A stretch of DNA of 64,000 nt, from positions 124,001 through 188,000 of the forward strand of contig JAQBRY010000001.1 of the NCBI GenBank assembly GCA_028286245.1. Reading direction: 5' to 3'. Below the pieces are notes generated by a model. The model worked only from the letters and a program-made list of their open reading frames with translations, searched no databases and was not told the origin of the DNA. The DNA comes from Candidatus Saccharimonadota bacterium (lineage in GTDB: Bacteria; Patescibacteriota; Saccharimonadia; Saccharimonadales; UBA4665). Made by a program: the position numbers and the translations under genes. This document shows positions 24,035 to 32,977 of the stretch, piece after piece (the stretch's first letter is position 1; each line of letters begins with the position of its first letter).

Positions 24035-25624
24035 AGCTTTTATGAAGCCGTCGAACATTGGGTGGGCGCTGGTGGGGCGGCCCTTGAACTCCGGGTGGAA
24101 CTGGCTGGCCAAAAAGAATGGGTGGTCAATAGCTTCGATGACCTCAACAAGGTTGGTGGCAGGGTTTGTGCCGACGGCTTTGATGCCCCAGGACTGGTAC
24201 TGGTCAACATATTTAGGGTTACACTCGTAGCGGTGGCGGTGGCGTTCGACAATGCTGGTTGATCCGTAAATTTTGGCCGCTAAGCTGTCTGGCGCCAGTT
24301 CACAGTCGTAATTGCCGAGGCGCATGGTGCCGCCGGTGTTTTCTTTGCCGGCCTGGCCTTCCATGGTGCTGATGAGCGGGTCGGGCGTGGCTGGGTCGAC
24401 CTCAGTGGTGTTTGCCTTGTCTAGACCGTGCAAACGAGCGGCAGCAATAACAGCCATGTGTAAGCCATAGCACAGTCCTAGATACGGTAACTTGTTAGTA
24501 AGCGCATGCTGGGCGGCTTTGATTTTGCCATCAACGCCCCGGGTGCCAAAACCGCCGGGAACCACCACGCCGTCGTAAGCGGCCAGATCGGCTGCTACGT
24601 CCTTTGATTCACCGAGAGCGGCCGCATCAACCCATTCGATGTTGATATTGACGTTATTCCACCAGGCGGCAGCCTTGAGGGCTTCGAAGACACAGAGGTA
24701 GGTGTCAGCGTTGTCGAGGTATTTGGCAACGATGCCAACGGTGATGGTCTTGTCGAACTTTGTGGTAGCCTGCTTAACCATGGCACGCCAAGTGGTAAGG
24801 TCGGGCTCGGCGGCATCGAGCTTGAGGCGATCAATAATAACGTTAGTAATGCCGGAATCTTCGAGCGTGAGCGGCACATTATAAATGCTGCTGGCGTTTG
24901 GCAGTAGGGCGATGGCTTCTTCTGGCACACCGCAAAAGAGACTTAACTTTTTCTTAACACTCTCGTTTGGCGCGTCTTCGCTGCGAGCCATTAGGATATC
25001 GGGGGCAATGCCCAGACCGCGAAGCTCCCGCACCGAGTTTTGGGCTGGCTTGGTCTTGGTTTCTTTGCTGGCCCCCAGATATGGCAGGTACACCAGGTGC
25101 ACGTAAAGGCAGTTTTCGCGGCCAACGCGCATGCTAAATTCCCGGATGGCCTCTATAAAGCTGAGGCTTTCGTAATCCCCGACCGTACCGCCGATTTCTA
25201 CAATGTGCACGTCGGCACCCTTGCCGGCCTCAGCAATATAGTCCTGAATAACACCGGTAACCTGCGGAATGATTTGTACCGACTTGCCCTCGTATTTACC
25301 GTCACGCTCATCTTGAATTACTTTAAGCAGCACCCGGCCACTCATGAGTGAGCTGGCCTGGGTGAGTTCTTGGTCAATAAAACGTTCGTAGTGGCCGAGG
25401 TCCAGATCAGTTTCGGCACCGTCTTTGGTAACAAAACACTCGCCATGCTCCCGTGGGTTGAGAAGCCCGGCATCAACGTTTAGGTAAGGATCGCACTTTT
25501 GGAGGTTAACGGTTAGGCCGCGGGCCTTTAGGAGGTTGGCGATGGAGGCGGCGGTGATGCCCTTTCCGAGTCCAGAAAGCACACCTCCCGTTACAAACAC
25601 ATACTTCGTCGCCGTTTGCGCCAC
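24023..25624 (-). CDS. pyrG: CTP synthase
   Basis: 533-residue enzyme that converts UTP to CTP with glutamine. The N-terminal synthetase domain begins KYVFVTGGVLSGLGKGITAA (P-loop) and contains KCDPYLNVDAG and EIGGTVGDYESL. The C-terminal glutamine amidotransferase has the nucleophile in YLGLCYGLHM, the oxyanion loop in VPGGFGTRG, and the His/Glu pair in FHPEFKGRP. Start is GTG with GAGAGGGAAG upstream. Nucleotide synthesis by this gene is one of the few biosynthetic steps in the window. Confidence 0.97.
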   Translation of the reverse strand: MAQTATKYVFVTGGVLSGLGKGITAASIANLLKARGLTVNLQKCDPYLNVDAGLLNPREHGECFVTKDGAETDLDLGHYERFIDQELTQASSLMSGRVLLKVIQDERDGKYEGKSVQIIPQVTGVIQDYIAEAGKGADVHIVEIGGTVGDYESLSFIEAIREFSMRVGRENCLYVHLVYLPYLGASKETKTKPAQNSVRELRGLGIAPDILMARSEDAPNESVKKKLSLFCGVPEEAIALLPNASSIYNVPLTLEDSGITNVIIDRLKLDAAEPDLTTWRAMVKQATTKFDKTITVGIVAKYLDNADTYLCVFEALKAAAWWNNVNINIEWVDAAALGESKDVAADLAAYDGVVVPGGFGTRGVDGKIKAAQHALTNKLPYLGLCYGLHMAVIAAARLHGLDKANTTEVDPATPDPLISTMEGQAGKENTGGTMRLGNYDCELAPDSLAAKIYGSTSIVERHRHRYECNPKYVDQYQSWGIKAVGTNPATNLVEVIEAIDHPFFLASQFHPEFKGRPTSAHPMFDGFIKATLA

Positions 25625-25697
25625 TATTCACTTCCCTCTCGTTATTTGTACTAATGCTACCCTATTTTGCCTGCTTTGCGCAAGCCGAATCTAGGTT

Positions 25698-26591
25698 TTA
25701 CCCCACCGCCAGCCGAGCATCATCCACAGTGTCAACGATAGAGTCGCATAAGGCCATCTGACCCGCATAGTCCACGTAGAAGCGCGGGACACGCAACCAG
25801 CCGTCCAGCCTTTGCTCACGCAAATCGAAGTGACGGATGTAAGCACGGTTGAAATCGTAGCCCCCATCGAACTCACCGGCAGCTTTCATGGTTTGCGAGA
25901 ACGTTATTGCTTCAAGAACACTGGGGACTTTCAGATCCGAGTTTGCTTTTTGAAGCTCGGCCAGCTGGTTACGTTGCTGCTCAACGGTGCCGTAGAGCGC
26001 CTCAGAGTTCTTAGTGTTGGGGATGAGGCTGAACTGAATGGCATTGCCGTTGCCCGGTTGAGTACCGGCCAGCTGGGCGTCAGTGTAGCGATCATAAAGG
26101 GTCCGATACACATATGTCCTATGCGGCTGCGTCTCACCAAAAGCTTCAGCCGCCTTGATAATAGCTTCCCGGCTTGCTCCAATGTTTGGAGTAGCCACAA
26201 GTGTAAACTTCGCGTCCGGATTCATTTCGAGGAGCGCCTTGGCGGCGACGAGCTTGTCTGACGTCAACCAAGCATAAAACTCGTTCGTAAGAGCCTCTTC
26301 GCTAGCAACAGCGTGCTTATTTTTGTGCTCGCCGGCATTGATGCCATCGATGGTCGCTGCATAGCCTTGATAGGCCGCGCTCAGTTGTTTTGCCAGAGAT
26401 TCTTTGCTGAGCGGAGTTACCTCAGCGGACGTTTCATTTGCCTTTTGTGGCTCTGCCACTTCCCGCATGGTTAGGACGCCAGCTGCGTATGGTAGCTCAA
26501 GTCCTCGCTCCTTGGCTACTTCAAAAGCGGCGGCAGCCGCTTCGATCAGCACTTCGTCAGTCATACCAGTAAATAATTCCTTGACGTCCAT
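25698..26591 (-). CDS. Hypothetical protein
   Basis: Unrecognised 297-residue cytoplasmic-looking protein. It begins MDVKELFTGMTDEVL with a helical N-terminus. The middle has a predicted alpha/beta pattern (KFTLVATPNIGASREAIIKA) and the C-terminus has many aromatic residues (NRAYIRHFDLREQRLDGWLR). No catalytic motif is recognised. It sits between palindromic element C and pyrG, on the same strand. Confidence 0.72.
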   Translation of the reverse strand: MDVKELFTGMTDEVLIEAAAAAFEVAKERGLELPYAAGVLTMREVAEPQKANETSAEVTPLSKESLAKQLSAAYQGYAATIDGINAGEHKNKHAVASEEALTNEFYAWLTSDKLVAAKALLEMNPDAKFTLVATPNIGASREAIIKAAEAFGETQPHRTYVYRTLYDRYTDAQLAGTQPGNGNAIQFSLIPNTKNSEALYGTVEQQRNQLAELQKANSDLKVPSVLEAITFSQTMKAAGEFDGGYDFNRAYIRHFDLREQRLDGWLRVPRFYVDYAGQMALCDSIVDTVDDARLAVG

Positions 26592-26682
26592 AATTGGCGT
26601 AACTCCTTAATTATGCGCTACTGTAGTACTTTTAATACGTTTGTGCAAATATTTGATGCGCTCGACTTTGCGCTGGGCCCAA

Positions 26683-26802
26683 GGGCCACTCTGCTTGAGT
26701 GCAGTTTGGGGTGGAAGCCGAGCACCGTAAGCGCGCCGTACTAAAAGTACGGTAAGCGCGGAGCGCAAGCTTACGCCCAAAATGTGCCAAGCAGAGTGGC
26801 CC
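26683..26802. repeat. Palindromic intergenic element, copy C (after ctpA)
   Basis: A 120-base near-palindrome. Outer arms GGGCCACTCTGCTTG (26683-26697) and CAAGCAGAGTGGCCC (26788-26802) are perfectly complementary over 15 bases and locus-specific; the right arm ends at the first base of the ctpA stop triplet. The core matches copies A and B: GTGCAGTTTGGGG...GAGCACCGTAAGCG...CCGTACTAAAAGTACGG...GCGCGGAGCGCA...GCCCAAAATGTGCC. TTTGGG/CCCAAA replaces TTTAGG/CCTAAA of copy A. Confidence 0.92.
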
Positions 26803-28046
26803 TACTTGTTCAAGTAGGCTTGGGCGGCTTGTAGTTGGGTGTCGGTTTTGGCCTTGGCATCAGCATCGGAGATTTTGACGACATCGTCGGGGGTAATGCC
26901 CTTTTTATTGATGTTTTCGCCGTTAGGTCGGTACCAGCTGGCTACGGTAACTTTGAGTTCGGCGCCACCGCTCAGGTTAATGAGCTGTTGGACGACTCCC
27001 TTGCCGTAGGTTTTGGTGCCGATAAGGTGGGCTGCTTTGTTGTCGTGGAGGGCACCAGCGGTAATTTCGGCTGCACTGGCGCTGCCTTCGTTGACGAGTA
27101 CTACCGTAGGCACTCCCTTAAGGATGTCGCCACCGCGTGCTTCGTAGGTCTGAGTAACAGTGGTGCCACGCTTTTCTTGCAGAACGCGGGTGCCTTCCGG
27201 TAACCATAGGCTAGACACGTTAATGGCTTGGTCCAGCAGACCGCCCGGATCGTTACGCATGTCGAGCACAACACCCTTTACCTTGGCGTCAACGAACTTT
27301 TGGGCAGCGGCTTTGGTAAGCGACATAGTATCGGGCGAGAAACTACCGAGGGCAATGTAGCCGATGTTACCGTCTAGGGTTTTGCTAGTAACGCTCGGGA
27401 GCGTGATAACTTGGCGGGTCACGGTAAAGTTGAGGGTTTGCGAGCGGTCACGGACAATCTGTAGCGTAACTTTGGTGCCAGCCGGGCCACGGATTTTGGC
27501 AATGGCGTCGTCGAGCGTGAGGGTGCCGGTAGCAGTCCCGTTTATCTGGGTAATGATGTCGTTAGCCTTAATACCGGCTTTGTCGGCTGGGAAGCCCATA
27601 ATCGCTTCGCCGACAATCAGGTTTTTGTCATCGTCTTGGCTTAAGCGGGCACCAATGCCGGCAAAGGAGTTGTTGAGCTGGTCATTAAAGTCTTTAGCTT
27701 CTTTAGCACTAAAGTATACGGTGTAGGGATCCTTGGCAGAAGCTGCAAGTCCGTGTTTAAGGCCATCAATCACCTGCGCCTGGGTAAGGTTGCCGTTGTA
27801 GTTGTCTTTGAGTGACTGATAGACCTCATTAAGCGACGAGTAGTCCAGTTTATCCGGCAAGGACGAGGAAACGACTTGGTGGCCATTGGTATTTCCATTA
27901 AGGCTCAGCCGCCCGTTGCCAAAGCCGACGCCGGCAAAAAATATTACCACCACAGCAACGAGGATACCGGCAGTTCGCAGGGCTTTTTGGGTACCGGGTT
28001 TTTTAGGCGTGTCGCCAGTAGCCCCTCTTTTTAGTTTTAAACTCAT
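26802..28046 (-). CDS. ctpA: C-terminal processing peptidase (S41)
   Basis: 414-residue periplasmic-type serine protease with an N-terminal membrane anchor (about 26-45). A PDZ domain contains IGARLSQDDDKNLIVGEAIM and ends near FTVTRQVI. The catalytic Ser is in VVLVNEGSASAAEITAGAL and the general base Lys is in GTKTYGKGVVQ, the Ser-Lys dyad of S41. Members process or degrade exported proteins and cell-wall enzymes; the neighbouring cell-wall hydrolase and FtsEX suggest a link to division, which is inference. Its mRNA is predicted to be leaderless. Its stop abuts element C. Confidence 0.95.
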   Translation of the reverse strand: MSLKLKRGATGDTPKKPGTQKALRTAGILVAVVVIFFAGVGFGNGRLSLNGNTNGHQVVSSSLPDKLDYSSLNEVYQSLKDNYNGNLTQAQVIDGLKHGLAASAKDPYTVYFSAKEAKDFNDQLNNSFAGIGARLSQDDDKNLIVGEAIMGFPADKAGIKANDIITQINGTATGTLTLDDAIAKIRGPAGTKVTLQIVRDRSQTLNFTVTRQVITLPSVTSKTLDGNIGYIALGSFSPDTMSLTKAAAQKFVDAKVKGVVLDMRNDPGGLLDQAINVSSLWLPEGTRVLQEKRGTTVTQTYEARGGDILKGVPTVVLVNEGSASAAEITAGALHDNKAAHLIGTKTYGKGVVQQLINLSGGAELKVTVASWYRPNGENINKKGITPDDVVKISDADAKAKTDTQLQAAQAYLNK

Positions 28047-28053
28047 TGGAAGT

Positions 28054-28059
28054 ATTATA
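28054..28059 (-). promoter_or_regulatory. Extended -10 box of ctpA, leaderless type
   Basis: TGC-TATAAT on the minus strand, seven bases before the ctpA ATG; no ribosome binding site. Confidence 0.55.
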
Positions 28060-28126
28060 GCAAAAGCATTGCACCATAAGCGAGATTTTTATAAATCACT
28101 CAGCAAATGCTTAGATTTGCATAGCT

Positions 28127-29239
28127 CTAGAAGTGTATAAAGTAGAGACCGCTGGGGCTGATGGTATTGGTAGAGAAGCGACCATTAAGGGCAGCATTGT
28201 ACTGACTTATAAAGATGGTACCGTTGGAATTAACCGCTTCCACATACATGGCGTGGCCGTAACTGCCGGAGTTACTAATAGCGACGTCCCCTACCCTAGG
28301 TGAAGTATCGACGGGAATACCAGCCGCTCGGGCATCATCATCCCACTGGTTAGCATTGCCGACGCCACCCCAATAGGGCATGTGCCGCCCAGAAGCCGCC
28401 ACACGGAAGGCCGTGTAGCTAACGCACTCACGATTATACATTCCCCAGTCATCTATGACAGTGTCTTGACCGATTTCGCACCATTTAGCAGGATAACCGC
28501 CGCCACAGGCCGGACCGGTGCCGGCGTTGCCTATAAAGCGAGCATTGGCAATAATTTGCTGGCGGCGAAGTTCCTGAATATGCGAGGAATTGGCAGCAAT
28601 TTGACTGTTGTAAGCATCCTGCTGGCCTTGATTGTACGCCAGTAATCGGCTTTGCTCGCTTTGCGCAGCACCGAGTTGGTCATTTTGCTGCTTTTGGCTG
28701 GCTACTAGCTGATCTATCTCGGTTTTTTGCTGCTTTAACTTTTCCTGTAAAGCGCTAATCTCGGTTATAGATGCATCGAGTTGCTTTTGGACAGCTGTAC
28801 GGTATTCTTCTTTGTCGACATATTCGCTCAAGTCTTTACTGGTAGCTAACTGCTCAATGGTAGAGGTTTGGCCGTCAAGATACATGGCTTTTATGGTGGC
28901 TGCAATGGAAACTTTCTTTTGATCAATTTGGGCTTGATTGGCAACAATCTCGCCTTGGATCCGTACCTGCTCTGCACTGTTAGCGGCAATTTGGGCTTGG
29001 ACGGCGGCAATTTGGGCATTGAGCTGATCGATGGCAGCCTGGAAGCTACTAGCTTGAGAAAGAAGGCTATTTAAGGAGTTGCTGGCGTCATTATTTTGGG
29101 CATTGAGCTGGTTTATCTGATCATCATAAATATCGGCGTGTGCGACTGTGGCAACACCGAAGGAGGCGATGACTAAAAGGGCCATTAAAGCGGCCTTGAA
29201 GCGGTAAGGAGTAAATTTGTTTGTTGTTTTTGTTTGCAT
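28127..29239 (-). CDS. Secreted CHAP-domain peptidoglycan hydrolase with coiled coil (PcsB-like)
   Basis: 370-residue secreted protein: signal peptide (about 12-35, ending VATVAHA), a long coiled coil (about 40-240) rich in Gln and Ala, then a C-terminal CHAP domain. The catalytic Cys is in MYNRECVSYTAFRVA and the His in SNSGSYGHAMYVEAV. This architecture is that of PcsB/RipC-type hydrolases that are activated by FtsEX. ftsX and ftsE lie directly upstream on the same strand, which strongly supports that partnership. The start was chosen at 29239; an in-frame start at 29284 is less likely. Confidence 0.92.
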   Translation of the reverse strand: MQTKTTNKFTPYRFKAALMALLVIASFGVATVAHADIYDDQINQLNAQNNDASNSLNSLLSQASSFQAAIDQLNAQIAAVQAQIAANSAEQVRIQGEIVANQAQIDQKKVSIAATIKAMYLDGQTSTIEQLATSKDLSEYVDKEEYRTAVQKQLDASITEISALQEKLKQQKTEIDQLVASQKQQNDQLGAAQSEQSRLLAYNQGQQDAYNSQIAANSSHIQELRRQQIIANARFIGNAGTGPACGGGYPAKWCEIGQDTVIDDWGMYNRECVSYTAFRVAASGRHMPYWGGVGNANQWDDDARAAGIPVDTSPRVGDVAISNSGSYGHAMYVEAVNSNGTIFISQYNAALNGRFSTNTISPSGLYFIHF

Positions 29240-29410
29240 AGTTTTTGTTTGGTTTATGCGTGACTTAAATATAGCATGTTGCATAGTTTTTGTAAATTAC
29301 CCTCCCCGGCGCGCTAGATTGTTTGAAAGAAAATATTTGTTTACAAAAAATGAAAGGAGTACGGGAGTTATGACTGAGTTATCGGGCTGTTATCTGGGAT
29401 TTATTTGGAT

Positions 29411-30364
29411 TTATCTGACCTTGAATTTGAGGTACCGTCTGGTAGCAATAACGGAAGAGACAGTGCCTATTAGTATACCGACTGCCAACTGCATGGTCAA
29501 AAGTTTCCAAAAATTAGCGGCAAAGTATTCACTGGCATAGCCGATATCAAGCAGGCCAAGGCTGCTGGCTTGGAGCGCATTACTACTGGTAAGAAACGCT
29601 GAATTAATAATGAGCAATGACACTACCGCCGACAAAATACCGTAAATAATGCTCTCAACTACAAACGGTCCTCTAATGTAAGAAGTCTTAGCTCCCAGTA
29701 GGCGCATGATGGTTATTTCATCGCGCCGATTAAAGATGGCCATTTGGATAGTATTAAAGATAATCAGCGCACAAATAACGGTGAACACAGCTACGGCCAC
29801 CACGCCGATGCGTCGGAGGACGTTGGTGGCATGCGTAATGTTATCGATAGCTTCTTTACGGTCCCCTGAGTAGCTCGGCTGGTCGGACTGCAACGCGGCA
29901 TTAGCCGGCTTGTTTAAAAAAGTGATGATATTACCGATCTTATTTAGATCGGTCGGCTTTACTAAGATGGTAGCTGGAATTGGATTAGTAGTTTTGCTAA
30001 CGGCTGACAGCAAGCTTTCCTTATTGTCGCTTTGCTGAATATAACGATCGAGCGCGGCTTGCTTGGAAAAGTAACGAACATCCCGCGCATTTGGGAGAGC
30101 TTTTATTTGGGCTACCAGGGTACTAGCCTGGGCGGGAGTAACCTCGTCTTTAAGGTAGATCGAGATATCTACCCGGTTAGTAATCTGGGTGATGGTGTTG
30201 GCAAAGGTGGCGTTGGCTATAACTGAAAATAATATAATCGTCAGCGTTACCACCATAACGGCAATGGCGGCAACACCGAGCGAAACATTGCGGATAAAGT
30301 TAACAATACCGGTGTGGATAATTCGGCCAAGGGTAATAAATCTGCGCTTCATTTTTAACTTCAT
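29411..30364 (-). CDS. ftsX: Cell division permease FtsX
   Basis: 317-residue membrane subunit of FtsEX. One N-terminal transmembrane segment (about 28-52) is followed by an extracytoplasmic domain (about 60-180), then three further transmembrane segments. Family motifs include VTLTIILFSVIAN and FNTIQMAIFNRRDEITIMRLLGA. FtsX transmits ATP hydrolysis by FtsE to the cell-wall hydrolase outside. It starts three bases after ftsE. A 171-base gap to the CHAP gene contains no other signal I can name. Confidence 0.95.
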   Translation of the reverse strand: MKLKMKRRFITLGRIIHTGIVNFIRNVSLGVAAIAVMVVTLTIILFSVIANATFANTITQITNRVDISIYLKDEVTPAQASTLVAQIKALPNARDVRYFSKQAALDRYIQQSDNKESLLSAVSKTTNPIPATILVKPTDLNKIGNIITFLNKPANAALQSDQPSYSGDRKEAIDNITHATNVLRRIGVVAVAVFTVICALIIFNTIQMAIFNRRDEITIMRLLGAKTSYIRGPFVVESIIYGILSAVVSLLIINSAFLTSSNALQASSLGLLDIGYASEYFAANFWKLLTMQLAVGILIGTVSSVIATRRYLKFKVR

Positions 30365-30366
30365 AA

Positions 30367-31050
30367 TTAAATCTTGTAGTCTGCGTTTGCCCTATCGCTC
30401 GCTACCTTGCCGTGTTGCAGCGTAACGACGCGACGCTTGAGCTTATTAACGATTTCTACGTTATGCGTAGTAAGCAGCACGGTGGTGCCGTAGCGATTAA
30501 TTTTTTCGAGGACTTTTATAACGTCCCAAGCGTGCTTGGGGTCTAGGTTCCCGGTTGGCTCATCGGCAATCAGGATACGTGGCTGCCGGACAATTGCGCG
30601 GGCAATGGCTACGCGCTGGCGCTCCCCACCGGAGAGCTCCTGTGGCATCCGCTTTTCTTTGCCGGTGAGATTAACAATATCGAGCACTTTTGGAACAGTG
30701 TGTTTAATTTCTTTTTTGGAAACCCCAACGATTTCTAGGGCAAAGGCTACGTTTTCGAAGACGTTTTTATTTGGTAGTAATTTAAAGTCCTGGAACACAA
30801 CGCCAATCTTGCGGCGCAGTAGTGGGATATCCTTGTCCTTAAGCTTGTCGTAATCGATACCACCAATGATAATTTTGCCACTAGTGGGCCGTTCCTCTCT
30901 GGTGAGAAGCCTGAGGAGTGTTGTTTTGCCGGCGCCGCTCTGCCCCACCACAATTACAAACTCTTTTGGTTCTACGTGCAGGCTTATGCGGTCAAGCGAA
31001 GGGCCAAGTGCCTTATTATATGTTTTGCTTACCCGGTCAAGAAGAATCAT
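30367..31050 (-). CDS. ftsE: Cell division ATP-binding protein FtsE
   Basis: ABC ATPase of 227 residues. Walker A is [15 protein letters not shown], the signature is [18 protein letters not shown], Walker B is [12 protein letters not shown], and the switch His is in [10 protein letters not shown] start at ATG 31050 ([13 protein letters not shown]), seven bases after TATAAT; the upstream in-frame GTG at 31056 is less likely. It powers FtsX. Confidence 0.96.
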   Translation of the reverse strand: MILLDRVSKTYNKALGPSLDRISLHVEPKEFVIVVGQSGAGKTTLLRLLTREERPTSGKIIIGGIDYDKLKDKDIPLLRRKIGVVFQDFKLLPNKNVFENVAFALEIVGVSKKEIKHTVPKVLDIVNLTGKEKRMPQELSGGERQRVAIARAIVRQPRILIADEPTGNLDPKHAWDVIKVLEKINRYGTTVLLTTHNVEIVNKLKRRVVTLQHGKVASDRANADYKI

Positions 31051-31057
31051 TACCACT

Positions 31058-31063
31058 ATTATA
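31058..31063 (-). promoter_or_regulatory. -10 box of ftsEX, leaderless type
   Basis: Perfect TATAAT on the minus strand, seven bases before the ftsE ATG at 31050. Confidence 0.5.
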
Positions 31064-31117
31064 ACAAACTATGGCCGAGCTTATGCTTAAGACAGTTTTA
31101 CGAGGTGCAGCCAGGTA

Positions 31118-31146
31118 TTGCAATTAACTATATAAAAGTTTATAAT
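31118..31146 (+). promoter_or_regulatory. Promoter of the 31156 gene, near-leaderless
   Basis: TTGCAA, 17-base spacer, TATAAT; nine bases to ATG 31156. It supports the short form of that gene. Confidence 0.65.
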
Positions 31147-31155
31147 TACACTTCT

Positions 31156-31845
31156 ATGGCACGTGTACCTCGACCCTGGAATCGAACTAGAACGAGTATT
31201 GAGTCTGAAATTGACCTCTATGGCAACGGTCGGCCCCTGACTTCGCGTCAGCTTGAATGGCTCGATCAAGCAGAGCAAGACTTAGTAACCGACTCTGCAT
31301 TAGGAGCCGCAGCTCTTACATTTGAAGCGGAAACTAATAAACACATAATCAGGGCTGGGGCCAAACAAGCTCGTCACGAGAGACGTCAGCGGCAAATCAA
31401 AAAAGTGGCACCCTGTTTAGCAATTGCGGGCATACTTGCACTGACGGGAGGCGTCAAGGTTGGAGATGATGTGTACCATCGGCACAAGGAGGGCCAAGCT
31501 GCAGATGCTAAGGACCGTCTCACTAGAAGCTTCCAAAAATTAGCGACTGACGATGGTTTTACTCCGGTTGCTGGATCTTTTAGGTATGACCTGGATTTCG
31601 CACATCCAGTTGTGTTTGTGCAGCAACTTCCAGGCTGCACAGTTGCGCTTACTGCCGACCCCGTTGAAAAGCATTTTGCTAGTGGCAGAAAGCCAGAATC
31701 AGACATAGAAACATACTATACGATACCGAATGGTGATGCCAAGGCACTCGAATTTACTAACCGCCAGGAGCTTACTCCTAAAGACGGTACGATGATCTGC
31801 GCCGACCTGGCGGAAAGAGGCGCTATTATAACTGTCGCTAACTAG
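31156..31845 (+). CDS. Hypothetical membrane-anchored protein
   Basis: 229-residue protein of unknown function. A basic, Arg-rich N-terminal region (about 1-88) is followed by one transmembrane segment (about 88-104, CLAIAGILALTGG) and an extracytoplasmic C-terminal domain with two cysteines (PGCTVAL and GTMICADL), possibly a disulfide. Longer in-frame starts exist but would overlap ftsE control sequences; the promoter at 31118-31146 favours 31156. It converges on prfB with an 8-base overlap of the 3' ends. Confidence 0.75.
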   Translation: MARVPRPWNRTRTSIESEIDLYGNGRPLTSRQLEWLDQAEQDLVTDSALGAAALTFEAETNKHIIRAGAKQARHERRQRQIKKVAPCLAIAGILALTGGVKVGDDVYHRHKEGQAADAKDRLTRSFQKLATDDGFTPVAGSFRYDLDFAHPVVFVQQLPGCTVALTADPVEKHFASGRKPESDIETYYTIPNGDAKALEFTNRQELTPKDGTMICADLAERGAIITVAN

Positions 31846-32923
31846 TCATCGTATGTTCTAGGTAGGCCTCAATGAGGCCGTCGAGGCCGCCATCTAGTAC
31901 AGCCTCCGGATCCGATGTTTCGTAGCGGGTACGCAAATCTTTTACTTGTTTATACGGATGCAGCACGTAGCTACGGATTTGATTACCCCACTCGGCCGAT
32001 TGATTCGGACCCTTAAGCTCACCGAGCTGCTCTTTATGTTGCTCAAGTTGTAGCTGGGCCAACCGGGACCTAAGTATTGTCATGGCCGTTTCGCGGTTTT
32101 GTAGCTGGCTGCGTTCGTTCTGAATGGCTACCACGATATTTGTGGGTACATGGGTTATCCGAACAGCCGAGTCAGTGGTATTTACAGACTGGCCACCATG
32201 ACCGCCAGAGCGGTAGACATCTATTTTTAATTCCTTTTCGTCAATTTCGAGATCATCAGGCTTATCTATTTTGGGCATGACTTCTACCTTAGCAAAACTA
32301 GTTTGCCGTAAATTATCTGAGTTAAACGGGCTGAGGCGGACTAAACGATGCACGCCGTGTTCGGATTTGAGCTTACCGTAGGCATAATTGCCGCTGATCG
32401 CGAGGGTGACGCTCTTAATGCCGGCCTCTTCGCCGGCGGACTCATCAACAACGCTACATTTCCATTTATTTTTTTCGCAGTAGCGAATATACATCCGGAG
32501 TAACATGCTGGCCCAGTCTTGGGCATCGGTGCCGCCTGCCCCGGCATGGATACTAAGAATTGCATCGCTGGTATCGTAGGGACCGGCAAAGCGTAGTAAT
32601 TTACGGATAGCCTGGTACTCCTGCTGCCAGGCATCGTATTGCTCAGCAAGTTCAGCCTGCATCTCGGTGTCATCAAGCGCAGCTAATTCTTGTAGCTCAC
32701 GTAGCTTATCATCGAGTTGCTGCCAAGGGCTTATGCGAGCGTCGAGCTTAGCAAGCTCTTGCATGTGCGATTGTGCGCTGTCGGGTGTTTGCCAAAAATC
32801 CGGTTGCTCACTGGCACTCCGTAGTACGGAGAGTTCTTGCAGTAAACGTGCGTAATCTATCTGCACAAGAAGATCATCAAATTTGGAGCGCGTCTGCGCG
32901 AGCTGGTTACGTAGTTCTTCCAT
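31838..32923 (-). CDS. prfB: Peptide chain release factor 2
   Basis: RF2 of 361 residues, terminating translation at UGA and UAA. The tripeptide anticodon SPF is visible in RLVRLSPFNSDNLRQTS and the catalytic GGQ is in [16 protein letters not shown]. No in-frame stop or frameshift site is needed near the N-terminus, so the autoregulatory programmed frameshift of E. coli RF2 is absent. Its presence, with TGA used as stop in this window, argues for the standard genetic code. Confidence 0.97.
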   Translation of the reverse strand: MEELRNQLAQTRSKFDDLLVQIDYARLLQELSVLRSASEQPDFWQTPDSAQSHMQELAKLDARISPWQQLDDKLRELQELAALDDTEMQAELAEQYDAWQQEYQAIRKLLRFAGPYDTSDAILSIHAGAGGTDAQDWASMLLRMYIRYCEKNKWKCSVVDESAGEEAGIKSVTLAISGNYAYGKLKSEHGVHRLVRLSPFNSDNLRQTSFAKVEVMPKIDKPDDLEIDEKELKIDVYRSGGHGGQSVNTTDSAVRITHVPTNIVVAIQNERSQLQNRETAMTILRSRLAQLQLEQHKEQLGELKGPNQSAEWGNQIRSYVLHPYKQVKDLRTRYETSDPEAVLDGGLDGLIEAYLEHTMTS

Positions 32924-32977
32924 CTGTTATATTGTACCCTGCTGATGGCGTTTACGCTGCAAAAGCTGCCGTAGAAT

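Noticed and set aside
15712-26802. The three palindromes as ordinary Rho-independent terminators
   Set aside because: Stems are long and structured but no U-tract follows on either strand; real terminators with clear T runs exist elsewhere in the window.
31838-32923. Programmed +1 frameshift in prfB
   Set aside because: The frame is continuous from ATG through the N-terminus, without an internal stop or CTTTGA slip site.
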